From NCBI GenBank assembly GCA_003833135.1, contig QZLH01000414.1, positions 22,737 through 86,736 of the forward strand: a DNA stretch of 64,000 nucleotides, written 5' to 3'. Within the stretch, counting starts at the first letter, position 1, and each line of letters begins with the position of its first letter. Below, one piece after another: positions 12,664-24,115 of the stretch. The DNA is from Oehlia diaphana (lineage: Eukaryota > Glomeromycota > Glomeromycetes > Glomerales > Glomeraceae). A model generated the notes under the pieces. It did no database searches, was not told the DNA's origin, and saw nothing but the letters and a program-made list of their open reading frames with translations. The position numbers and the translations under genes are program-made.

Positions 12664-13927
12664 ATGCTCAACTTTGAACTTGAGGGTGAGGCAAAAGGTA
12701 CAGTATTTATCAAATGGTAAATAATTGATCATATGATGTTAGTTAATAAAATATTAAAATATTTTAACTAGAACGATATACAATTGTAAGAAGTTATAAC
12801 TACGGTAATGAACTTAACGTATATAAAGTCCATAAAAAGAATGACCCAGAGACTCATTATATGTTAAAAAGTTACAAAACAAGAGAAGATTTTGAAAGAG
12901 AATCACAGATGTTAAGAGAATTATATGGTGCAAAGGTCGTAAAATGATATTAGTATTTAAATGAATTCTATTTCAAGTTTATTAAATTTTATTCTATTTA
13001 AAATGTAGAATATTGTACAAATGATAGATGTTTATCCATTGCAATCAATTATTGTATGCGAATCTGCCTTATATGATTTGGAAATATTTTTGCATCATCA
13101 AAATAATATCCAGAGACAAGAAGAGAAAGGCAATATAATAAAGGTATATTATTTTTTTCATAATTTAAAATTTTAAAAAAAATTTCCAGTATATAAATAT
13201 ATTTATTCTTTTATAGGATGTGGTATCTGGTCTCTCGGAACTCCAGAAACACAATATAGGTAAAGGTTTGAATAATAATATAAAATTTATAAATTTAACT
13301 AACTACTTTTCTAATAATTTTTATAGTGCATGTCAATTTATCACCAAAAAATATAATGTACTTTCAAGAGAAGGATGGCTATACTGAAAGTTGGAAATTG
13401 ATCGATTTTGACACAGCATGTTTTATTGGTTCATATTTTTTGCATCATGCAAAAATCAAAATGAATTATTCAGCTCCTGAAGTTATAGAAGCATACGATA
13501 AAGAAATTGAAATCAAAGTTGATTTTGCAATGGATATGTTCTCTTTTGGATTGATTCTATATTTTCTTGAAATAGGTAATTTTATTGTAAAATTCTTTGC
13601 TTGTGGTTTATGTAACATCGTAAAATATATTTCGCATAATAATTAGGTCATCATTATTGGGATGGAGAAAATGAAGAAAAAAAGGAAAAAATTATTTCTA
13701 CCAAATACTTGCCACTCCGTAATATTGACGATCCTACCGCTTGTTATATCATAAAAAGTTTGCTCGACAAAAGAATTCCACATAGAATGACATTGGAAGG
13801 ATTTATAGTAATTACAAAGTTAACATTCGATTAATTATCTCTTAGGTTATTCGATATTAATTTGTTTTTTTTTTAGAAAACTTCATATTACATCAGTGGA
13901 TCAAGCAAACAAAAAGGTAAGTACTAA
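12664..13927 (+). CDS. Single-domain TKL pseudokinase (right copy, first gene of module)
   Basis: Exons 12664-12697, 12772-12935, 13009-13143, 13217-13259, 13327-13575, 13647-13807 and 13877-13927 close to 278 residues. It is the inverted paralogue of 5546-4241: exons 1-5 have identical lengths and the protein is similar along its length. The catalytic loop is HVNLSPKN, so the HRD Asp is Asn129, and DFG is D152-F153-D154. YSAPEV and DMFSFG remain. The Asp-to-Asn change here and Asp-to-Ala in the other copy both abolish the catalytic base, so loss may predate the duplication or be independent. The 3' end is uncertain: a GTAAGT donor lies three codons before the stop, and a longer transcript into the next gene is possible. 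Confidence 0.75.
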
Positions 13928-13969
13928 TTTAAAATTATTGGTAATCAAATTATAGTTTAGTTATACTGT

Positions 13970-15935
13970 ATGTATATGGAAATGAACCTTTTTGGAGATG
14001 AGTCAGCCATAATAATTTCTCTTACATTGATTAACTCAGAACCAAAGAATACCAATAATAGTAAATTTGAATCCGATAATGAAATAAATGAAGAAAAGTT
14101 TCCGGCAAAATCAACACAGGTAAAATATTTAACATACTTTATAAAAAAAAAGTGCTTTATTAAATGTTTTTATCTTTCAGGAAGTTCAGGAAAATTATCA
14201 TAACGAAATATTTAATATATTAAATAAAAATATTATGTTGGATTCTATTTCATGTCAAAATTCAATTTCGAGTTATAATGAATTTAATGAATTTTACAAT
14301 AAAAGTTTGACAGATCTATTAGAATATATATTTAAAATACTTTCTGAGGTAATAGAGAACGCCAATGCATCTGGAAAAAAACACTTTAGGAAAAATGATT
14401 TTATGGAAATTGCACAAAAATTGCGTGAACATTATTATGGCTTTAAACTTCAAATCAATGACGTTCAAAAAATTCAATTTATAAGTATCCTAAAAAATCA
14501 GGTGCATCTATATAATCGTCTTTTATGGTTGATTGTCCGCTATTGTGCTAGTAAGTTATTTTATTCATTTTAAGAATATTCCAAAATTTATTCCACTTTC
14601 TAATTTCCCTCATCTCTCTATTTTAGTAAAAGATTATACTTTAACAAATAAAATGTATTTTTTGAGTCAAGACATAATCGAAATTAGGAGGTTACTATTA
14701 AATAATTGATGATATTATTTTTTAAGAGAATACACATATTTATTAATATAAATTCGATTGTTTTATTAGCATAATGAAAGCCGGAGAATTATTCAATAAC
14801 CATTTATCAAAATTGGCTATGGCTTTGAACTCACGTGACAATAAAAAAATTCAATACGAATTAAATAGGTTTGCTGATGATAACATAAATTCTGACGAAG
14901 ATACAGATATGATAACTTTATCTCGATGGTACCATTTTGAAACTCAAGCACTTGAAACTCCAAAAGAAATTAAACCTCGCGAAGAAATCTTTGTTAAAAG
15001 TAAGCGATTATTAAATGATATAATTGTCACAGGAAAATCATTGAAGTATTTAAATCACGAAACTATTTTGTGCGTAATTAAAGAGATTATTCTTTACAAT
15101 GACAATCATTTTAATGATAATGATTATATAATTAAATTTCATGGATATTCAATTATAAATTGTGAATGCCATATGTATTATGACTATGTAGATTACAATT
15201 TATTTGAATATTTCCAAAGTAATCACAATTCATCAGAACCTATTCATCTTAGTAATTGGAAAAATAAAATTAAGTTAGCGTGGGAAATATCTGTAGGCGT
15301 AAAATATTTACATGATGTAAGAATAATTATTTATTTTCATTATCTTAATTCTTTAATATATAACGCGTTTAAGTACAGCAACTAATAAAATTTCATTTTT
15401 ATAGCAAAAAATTGTACATTTAGATCTTCGAAGTGAAAATATTTTACTGAAATATGACGAAAAAGAAGAAACAATGATACCAAAAATATCAAATTTTCTT
15501 TGGAGCAAAGAAATTTATTCTGGTAAAACTTCAGCGTATCCGATAATAACATTATCTTCTGGAGAAGAGGTTTGGAAACGATGGTATGATCCAGATAGGT
15601 TATGCGGAAATGAACCATCTACACCATCTGACATATACAGTTTAGGATTATTATTCTGGGAAATTATCTGGTGCAAACCAGAAAATTTACCATTTAAAGA
15701 TGTTCCAATTGAAAATCTTTATAATCATTTATTGAATAATCATTACGAAGAGTTACCGGAATTACCAAGGGTATATCGAGATTGGGGAAATATAATAAAA
15801 AATATGTGGAAATTCAAAGCAGAAGATCGCTATGATATTATAATTGCAGAGTCAAATATGCGAAAATTATCTAAAAAAATTCCTGTAGATAAAGGTTGGA
15901 ATCGATTAATGATCGATATTAATTTAATCGATTAA
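13970..15935 (+). CDS. Helical-bundle plus TKL pseudokinase (right copy, second gene of module)
   Basis: Exons 13970-14119, 14181-14550, 14627-14690, 14770-15316 and 15405-15935 give 553 residues with closed phases. The helical region contains FRKNDFMEIAQKL and HLYNRLLWLIVRYC, nearly the same as in the left copy. The catalytic loop HLDLRSEN is intact (His382, Asp384, Asn389), but DFG is N407-F408-L409 and APE is replaced by a WYDP segment. The left copy lacks the first exon (13970-14119), so the true start is less sure here. It is probably a pseudokinase with a membrane- or partner-binding helical domain; function is inferred. Confidence 0.75.
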
Positions 15936-16362
15936 CGCGGTTTTATTTTATTTATCTATCAATTTTAACCCACGCCGTAATTTTTTGATTATTTACTTTT
16001 TCTAAATTTAATAAATAAAAAATTATTAATTTACTATAAGAGAACGTTTCAATTATGTAATTTGAATATTACCTTATTAGCAGCAAGTGTGAGCACATCA
16101 ATATAATTTGAATTTCTTGAAAACTTTTGGACTAAGGAGTGTTTATTTATTTGTCGTGCAATTTCCAGCATCTGAAAATAAGCGTTCACTTCACCCATAT
16201 TAAATAGCCACTTTATAAAGATGTAATAAAAACAAAGGTTTATTTTAAAAATAAAGTTTATTTTTTTACTAAGTCAATCCCATCTAAATACTGTATATTT
16301 AAAGATCTATTTTGAGATAATCTACATTTTTAATTGAATCTGCTTACCATTTTGGAAAAGAT
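15936..16362. other. 3' flank of right pseudokinase module
   Basis: AT-rich DNA with no frame or element recognised. It separates the coding module from a cluster of three inverted-repeat elements. Confidence 0.4.
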
Positions 16363-16690
16363 CGACAATGGTCACGTGATCGCTAAATTTGTCGGTGACT
16401 CGGTGTCACTTGGGTAGTTAATAAACAATATGTCCCGTTATAACGCCATTATTAAAATTCCACCCCCACGTGACCGGTGACATTTAATGGAAGTGAAAAA
16501 AAAATTTTGTGAGGCAAAAAAAACCTATAAATATAAACAGTGAAAACGCGCTGGGGTGTGATGCCGGTGATGAATATGGGGGTGGAAATTTTGTTGGTGT
16601 TACTGGGGAAGCTATAAACAATATAAACAATAAACTACCGCGCCACACAAGTCACGTGAGTGGAAAAATTTTGTGGTGATACTGCGTTAT
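16363..16690. repeat. Imperfect inverted-repeat element with CACGTG motifs
   Basis: The left half (about 16395-16480) and right half (about 16575-16665) are imperfect inverted copies: AAAATTCCACCCCC pairs with GGGGGTGGAAATTTT, and TAGTTAATAAACAAT with its counterpart. Several CACGTG hexamers lie in it. The composition is less AT-rich than its surroundings. It is probably a decayed non-autonomous element; ends are approximate. Confidence 0.45.
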
Positions 16691-16740
16691 GGCATAAATC
16701 GTCCATGGTTCATACCATGATTACATTTTTATTTGTTTTA

Positions 16741-16991
16741 GGCCAAAGAAATAAAATTATTCGTTTCTCATGAAAAAAAATTGCTAAATTTGACCCGGCC
16801 GCCCGGAAAAAAAATTTAGCCGATTCCTAGAAGATGATTGGTTGATTTAATAAATTTTTTGCCCGGGTCACCGGGTGGAAAAAAAATTTATTTTTTTATG
16901 ATTATGATTGGTCAAAACCAAAATCACATGATTAAATAAAATAAATTTTTTTTTTTGTAACACCCCGGTCATGAGAAACGAATAATTGGCC
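16741..16991. mobile_element. MITE candidate with GGCCAA ends
   Basis: The 251-bp segment begins GGCCAA and ends TTGGCC. An 18-bp perfect inverted repeat ATTATTCGTTTCTCATGA sits just inside each end, offset by nine bases. The interior carries CCCGGGTCACCGGG and other GC islands unlike the neighbourhood. No target duplication can be fixed by eye. Confidence 0.65.
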
Positions 16992-17082
16992 TTATAGCTA
17001 TTTATGTCATTTTAATATATTAAAATATTAAAATAATAATCCTTATAATTGCGTTTCACATTTTTATTATTTAAAGAATTCC

Positions 17083-17292
17083 GGTCTGGGTTATACTTGC
17101 CGCCTATATTAATATGGGATATGGGTTTTATAATTTATATATAAATCTGAAGTCTCATATCCCATATTCAAATATCCAACAATTTTATTAATAAATTTTT
17201 TTTCAATAAAATTTATATAAAATCATAATGATAAGTAGTATGTTTATCAGCCCCATGTCTCATATTAATATGGGGGCAAGTACAGTCTGGTC
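17083..17292. mobile_element. MITE-like inverted repeat
   Basis: Two ~42-bp arms match as inverted repeats around a ~125-bp centre: the left arm has ATACTTGCC then TATTAATATGGGATATGGG, and the right arm reads the reverse of this with a few mismatches. A further inner inverted repeat (ATATGGG/CCCATAT) lies inside. No coding frame. Confidence 0.6.
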
Positions 17293-18455
17293 CCAACTCC
17301 GACACAATACTAAATGCTCATATTTTAATTTCAGGCCGGGTTTCAAAATATGGTCCTCTATTACTCTATTTCTGAATATCGGACAATCGATCATGGATAT
17401 TTGCTATATATTCTATTTACAGTACATAAACTATACTCGAAATAAAATTTTATTTCAAAATAAACCAAATCATAACTGATATACAGATTTTCATAGACTG
17501 ATATTTTTATTAGGCATAGCAATAACACATGATTTATATAATAAAATGGAGTAAAAAAATATGGTGCAAATGAATATTTTGTAGGAAAAGAAAGCTTGTA
17601 AAGTGGATTAAAAAATGGCATATATTTATGTTATTAATTAATCCATGGCCAAAAACGTCAGAACGATAACACATTACGTGCCGTTTTCACCAATCAATGA
17701 AGGTCCCTGTGACCGATATAGCTACTCCCTCATCCAATAACTATTTAATTATATTAAATATTTATATATAAGTGTGGAAAAATATAAAATAGCAATTAAA
17801 AACTAGATTTACAATGTTACATTGCATTTCGGAAGAATAACGAGAGCGCACTTTTGTCGATCAAAAAGATTTAGGTCATTTTAACTATTAAGATTAATAA
17901 AATTAATCTATTGTAAATGGTAGCAATTAAAATGTAAAGCTTTCTATAATTTGAATTAAGAACTAACCCTAATATTTACTTATGTAACCAATAGAAATCT
18001 TGCGCCTGCACGTGATTTAACTCATTTAATTCGTTATCCCGCAAATTTGGCCGAAACTATAAAGAGTTATTGGCCAAGTTCATTACTAACTATATTTGGA
18101 ATTTTGTAAATCCGAAACCATAACCAGAACCGCCGCCACAGGTACTGTATATCAGACAATAACGTTAAAGATTAATCTGATTCATCGATGGACAAAATTT
18201 TCGGTAAAAATAAATGATTTTTGATGTGTCCAGCATGATATCTAGCTATCCGACAATTTTAGTATCGTACCATAATAATAATATGTACAATAACGTTACA
18301 ACTTACAAGGCGTTACCGGTATACAGCGACCAAAGTAATCAAATTTAATAAAAGTATTTATATTATCGACGATATAAATTATATATTTATTAGCTTTATT
18401 TTTAATAATATAATTAATATAATAAAATAATAATACTTTTTTTTTGATTCAATAT
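17293..18455. other. Intergenic with one dispersed-repeat copy
   Basis: No gene recognised. The segment 17641-17720 is an inverted copy of sequence at about 37310-37380: both share GGTCACAGG, a CACGT core and TTTTCACCAATCA. The rest is AT-rich. Confidence 0.4.
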
Positions 18456-19968
18456 TTATAATTTACTAATAACTTGAAACACTTCATATTCATCAATTTC
18501 AAATCGACCCCCACTTCCTCTAATTAATTTCTCATAACTTTTCTTATTATAGTAACCTTCTTTTGTTCCAATTAGAAAATATAAATCTCCAAAGTCCGGT
18601 ATAAACTTATTTACATCGTTGCGTCTTGTTTTATTTACATCATTAACCTTACTAACAATTAGACTCTTTAAATCATTTTTATCCAAAGAAAATATGAAAT
18701 TTTCTTTACCACAGATAGTCGTACCATATGATTTCCATTTTAAAGTATTAAACCCTCCAAGAATTTCGTTCGTATTTTTAACACGAGCAAAAGTAATTGT
18801 AGGCCCTTTCTCCTCACAAGATTCATAAAAAGTACTTTCTTTAAACCCATTATTCCCATTATCAGTTCCACGAATGAGTAAATTAAAATCATATGAAGTA
18901 CTAAAAGCATCTTCTTTTATTTTCTTGATAAAGTCGACGAGTAAAGAAGCATGTTCAGGATTAATAATTTTGGAATCAATCATTGGATCACTATTTGCTG
19001 AATTAACTTTCGTTATAAAATTTGAATTGCTAAATGAATAGTGTTCAAGAATGGCAATATAATATTCACTATCAAAAACATCTCTGTAGGGTTTGACTTT
19101 CTGAGAGAAATCTTCCGGATAAATATTCTTAAAATCAATATATTGGATAAATGGATGAATTAAATCCCTAAATGTCGATATATTATTAGCGGTCCAATGT
19201 TCTATATCCAATTTTAATTCAACGGATTGTGCGCGACACCATTCCAAGAGTTTATCCCAAATTTCAACAGGTTTTAAAGAATGATTGTTTTCAATAAGAG
19301 AATCAAGAAGAAATTTTTGATCTATCGTAATGAAGTCACCCGCCTCAAAAGTTAATGAAGGATCTTGTTGAAAAGCATCTTTATAGAACTGCGATAAATT
19401 TGTAAGATGATCTAATTTTGTTGCAGTTTGTTGAATGAGTATGAAGTTTCGCCTTAAATATTCTTTGTCTTTTTTAAGTTTTTCTACAATGTATTCTACG
19501 ATATATGAGCATAAATCCACAAAGCACAATTCATCAGCAGCAATTAAAAGGTCAACGTTTGTTCTAAAATTATTTGAAGGATATATAATACCACTATATA
19601 TATATCTAAAGAAAAAAAAAAAAAAAATTTTTTTTAATTTAAATTGTGTTGTCATGAAAGAAATTCGCATTATAAATAAATTTTATAAATTTTGTATTCA
19701 TATATGTGTTCGCTTACTTGGTAATAATATCAAAAACTTCAACTGAAATATTTGGTTTTTCTAACTTTATAATTTTATCTTCAATTTTTATCCAATTATT
19801 CGATAGTGCAGTACGAAAATAAAGTGAATGAAATTTTAATAATAAAGAATGTAAACGAAAGGTTTTAGTGTTTGGTTTTTCTCCAACTACAATTTCCGTA
19901 TCGTATAATTCGCTAGTTTCAAGAGCTTTTTCATAAATTTTATTGTGTATTTTTCGTAAGTCTATCAT
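18456..19968 (-). CDS. BTB-BACK-TLDc protein
   Basis: Two exons, 19968-19718 and 19605-18456 (phase 2, acceptor after an A/T-rich tract), encode 466 residues. Residues ~20-110 form a BTB/POZ fold (YDTEIVVGE, FRLHSLLL, then YIYSGIIYP across the intron). A BACK-like helical region with EIWDKLLEWCRAQ follows. The last ~170 residues are a TLDc domain, from NPEHASLLVDFI through ILGGFNTLKWKSYG to FEIDEYEVFQV. This is the typical architecture and length of a family hugely expanded in arbuscular mycorrhizal fungi. BTB proteins commonly act as cullin-3 substrate adaptors and TLDc domains are linked to oxidation resistance and V-ATPase binding; the substrate is unknown here. Frame, start and domains all agree and no damage is seen. 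Confidence 0.92.
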
Positions 19969-22900
19969 ATTGAGAAAAAAAATTTTTTTAAAAAAGCATT
20001 ATGGTATTACGGTATTCCACATATATATATATTTAAATGAAAATCAGATTTGGAAGGAAATAAAAGATGATGATCCGGATAAATTATTTTAAGTCCAAGT
20101 TCAAAAATTATAAAAACAAAAAAAATTTTTTTTTTTTTTATATAAAGAAATTAATATATTCATAATAACACGAAAGTTCGGGGATCCTCCAATGACTTGT
20201 CATTGCTTTTGTAGTATTTCCATTATTGATCAATCAATTGATATACTACTACGCCGTAATTCATGTGGTTTCAATTGTCGGATTTTTCATTATAAATATT
20301 TATAAATAGAAATCAATTTGTTTTTTTTCAATTTTTTTTTATTAAAGATCGTCATCTATTGAGTGTTACTGCATTGTGTGCATTATTATTATTACTAATT
20401 TCTTTGATAATTAGTCATTTTAAGTATATTCATTGAGGATTACACAATGATGTTCTTTTCTTTCTAGAAAAGGATATAATTGAATGAATACTCGTCTCAA
20501 ATTTATTAAATGGGACCAAATTGAATTCAATCGTATATACAGCAAAAAAATTTCGTTCGAATCGTTCGAATCAATTTTTAAATATTGAGATAGGAATTTT
20601 AATTTACTATTAGGTATACTACTTTTCTAATACAAGACGTCAACGTCATCTTGACGTCATCCCGTAAATAAAAACAAAAGAAAAACGAATCTAATGAATG
20701 ATCGACTATTACACGAATTTTTACAATCCGACCTTCTAAACTGATCTGTAGATTGTGCGCATCAATTGTCATTAGATTGGTTAGTATATTTGGAGCTTAT
20801 CAGATATGAAAATCCTTTGATCTTTCAAATAATTGCCAAAAAAGTTGTATTTACTTTATTGTTTTCTTGTCATGAGAACAAAAGATGTTAATCTTTTAGA
20901 AATCCAATGACTTTAACGGACTTCAACGGACTTTAGCGACAACATGCGAATGTTATTGTCTGTTATTGTTACTTATTATGACATAAGATATTGTTCATAT
21001 TTATTACCTATCAAATTTATTGAAATGATTAAACTGATAACAATTATGGTTCCTACCATTGTATGAGATCGAAGCCCGTATTGACTTGATGAGGTAAGAT
21101 TTCTTTGTTCCCGCTGTTCAAACCCGGTGACCTATGTTTAATATATCAGAGTTTTTGTTTTTTTTTCTCTCTTTCATTAATGTCCAAAAAAAGTACATAA
21201 ATATTTTGATCACATAACATCCAATTAGAATATCATTGAGGCAGTGTTCTGTAATGACTTGGTCATTTGATCATTTGTTAAATCCATTTTTGGTCAATGT
21301 ATTTTGATTAAGATATTGCTGACTTACATTAATCTCAAATGACTCAGCCATTTAAAATTTGGACATGTTATTTATATTTTCTTGTATTTGAATTTTTATT
21401 CATCTTATGATTAAAAAGAAGTCTAGTTACATAATAAAATATACACATAAAATATTTACTGTAATAATGTGGAAGAATGTGGAAGAACATTACTCATATT
21501 ATTTAAATACAACCTTTTTTAGAAAAATAAATTTTATGCATGATCATATGATCAATATAATTATGTGGTAAATTTACGCGATTTTTATACTCCCATCATA
21601 CATAGTAAAAATCGCATTACACATTTTAACCTAGACCATATGACAATTGCAGCCACGTTGTTGCGTTAGGTATAATTAAAAATGAAAAGATGTATCTACA
21701 TCTTTCCATGAAAAATCGAGTCACCACCAAGAGCGGTAGAATTCGTGACTGGCTGATCCTCTATAGGCCGTTAATAGATTGTGTATTTGCCTTTTACTTT
21801 TTTTTTAAGTAAAACTTATTTATATCAATAAATATAAGAAATCATATCTAACTAACGTAAAAAATAGTACATTAACACGGATATTTAAATACTCTTGCAA
21901 ATGCTTGGAGAAAATCTAAATTTTTCAATAAGAGTAAAGATTTGCAATAGCTTACTATACGGTGACTTGCTAGGTTGTCTGTGGTTAAGGATGTAGGTGG
22001 CTTCCTAGGTTATGTTCAAAGGTTTCAGGATGGCATAAATGAGGATGGGTTCATCAATATTAACTAAATCTAAGGTATGATTGCATGAATAATGGAGCGA
22101 TCATTCATGAATGATGGGTGGGGCTATAAGTGGTGGTATGGACGTGTGGATCAGATTTAAAGATCAAATGGATCAAATGAAACGATTTTGTATACCAAAC
22201 TTTTTTAGCTTAGTTGTTAATTCTGTAACAATCGATTTATTTGTATCATCATAAAAAGATACTGTTACCGTAATTCAAAAATCACTCTTTATAACATCAT
22301 TATTTAACGTTAAGAGCATATTCTTTTATAATAAAATTGCAAAGTATATAAATTTGAATCAGGGTTCAGCATCATGATTCAAGTTACTCTCTTTTCGAAT
22401 TAAAGAGAATTAATTAACTTGAGGTAAGATCTTATGTAATCTATTGTTAAAAATGTTGCAACTTCTGAACTAATACTACGTCTGTTTCAGAAGAGATCGC
22501 AAACTTATGCATCCTAACTCCTACCAAAAAAATAAGAAGAACGCTGACAAGAGTCACGATTCGATGGCCAAAAGAAGAAAAATTGCATCCACAGGTTACA
22601 AAGGATATAACATCATCAGGGTACTCCATTAGGAAGATCTATGGAAAGCGCCAAAGTATGCCGTTTACTTGGGACAACAAGGCATTTAAATGGACCCGGT
22701 GCCTGTGCTTTAAAACTAGGTTCAATCACAGATCTTTCAGAACTATGAACGGTAAATTTGAAACAGTTTATAGAACCTTTTTACCCTTAGCGCATCAACT
22801 CAACTAAAGAATATCTATTACGATCCAGAGGCAAGTAGAAAGACCCTTCCGTCCAACCACCAAACCCCGAGTAGGAATATAAGTTAATGACTACATATCT

Positions 22901-23479
22901 CTTTAGAATTGTTACCGTCGCCGCTATCCTTATTTCATTATTTCAGTTTAAGAAAATTTTTAGGAATATAAGTCATAGGTTGTTATTGGAAAAAAAAAAA
23001 GATTCTCGGATTGAGAAAAAAGCTACTTAATCTTTGATTAATCGCATTTGCCACAAAAACCTTCGTCATTAATATATCAAAATGCCAACCAAATGTCACT
23101 GTGAGTTGATGTGAGACGCTTTGGATATTCCAAAGCTAATTGTCCTCTATCAAGGAACGTCTTTAGATGACTGGCATTTTGATGAAATTGGGATGTTATT
23201 TTTTTTTTTTACTAAAAATAACGATTTTACTGGTGTAGGACTTTGCGTGCTGATTTTTGTTGCTCCCAACAACAAATACATCAACTTGTACTGGAAATTT
23301 TATACTAACAGTAACGTCAGATATGGTAAGCTCTTCATGGATAATGTAAAACCCATTTTATAATACTTTTGAACAATAATTATAGAGAGAATAACACTTA
23401 CTTTTATTGATTTGTAACATAATTTAAATATAAATTGTACATATTAACATCATTATATACTGTATATAATTTATTTTCA
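19969..23479. other. Long intergenic region
   Basis: About 3.5 kb without a convincing gene. The part 22440-22900 is less AT-rich and has short frames on both strands (22447-22629 and 22583-22807), perhaps a decayed coding remnant, but no motif is recognised. A frame at 23121-23363 starts at TTG and is also unassigned. Confidence 0.4.
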
Positions 23480-24115
23480 TCACGTTCTTTTCCATCGCCA
23501 GCACTTGGTGATGGTATACCACAAGAGGGTGAAGTATGGAGTACCCATAATCGGTGTTTTTTTGTTAACGTTTGCACCTACCCATAATTTGTATTTTTTG
23601 TTAAAATAATCCATACCTATGATTTGTTTTTCAATCATTTGTGTTAACATGATCACGTTCTCTACCATCACCATACCCATAATTTGTAAATAATCAATAC
23701 CTATGATTAATTTTTAATTGTTTTTGTTAACATTATCACGTCCTTTACCATCATCATAACACGTTCTTTTCTATCACTATACCTATAATTTGTAAATTTT
23801 TGTTAACATGATCGTGTTCTCTATTACCACCATACCCTCATCCATACCACGTTCTCTACTATCACCATACCCTCATACCACCACGATTTAATCGTTTTTG
23901 TTAACATGATCACGTCCTCTACCATCACCATACCCTCATCATACCACGTTATTTTATATCACCATACCTAAAATTTGTAAATTATTGTTAACATGAATTA
24001 CATGATCACATCCTCTACTACCTCCATACCCTCATCCATACCACGTTCTCATACGCTCATACCACCACGATTTAATCGTTTTTGTTAACAAGATCACGTT
24101 TTCTACCATCACCAT
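23480..24115. repeat. Degenerate satellite of GTTAACATGATCACGT-type units
   Basis: Sequence such as GTTAACATGATCACGT followed by CTCTACCATCACCATACCC recurs about eight times at variable spacing, mixed with ATAATTTGTAAAT and CCATACCACGTTCT variants. The array runs into the 3' end of the FAD monooxygenase gene and supplies its last codons. The copies are diverged and of irregular length. Confidence 0.8.

Noticed and set aside
21050..21140. tRNA B-box-like GTTCAAACCC
   Set aside because: No A box at the right distance and no acceptor stem pairing.
22447..22807. Overlapping frames on both strands
   Set aside because: No recognisable domain on either strand; the less AT-rich composition alone is not enough. 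Mentioned as a possible remnant only.
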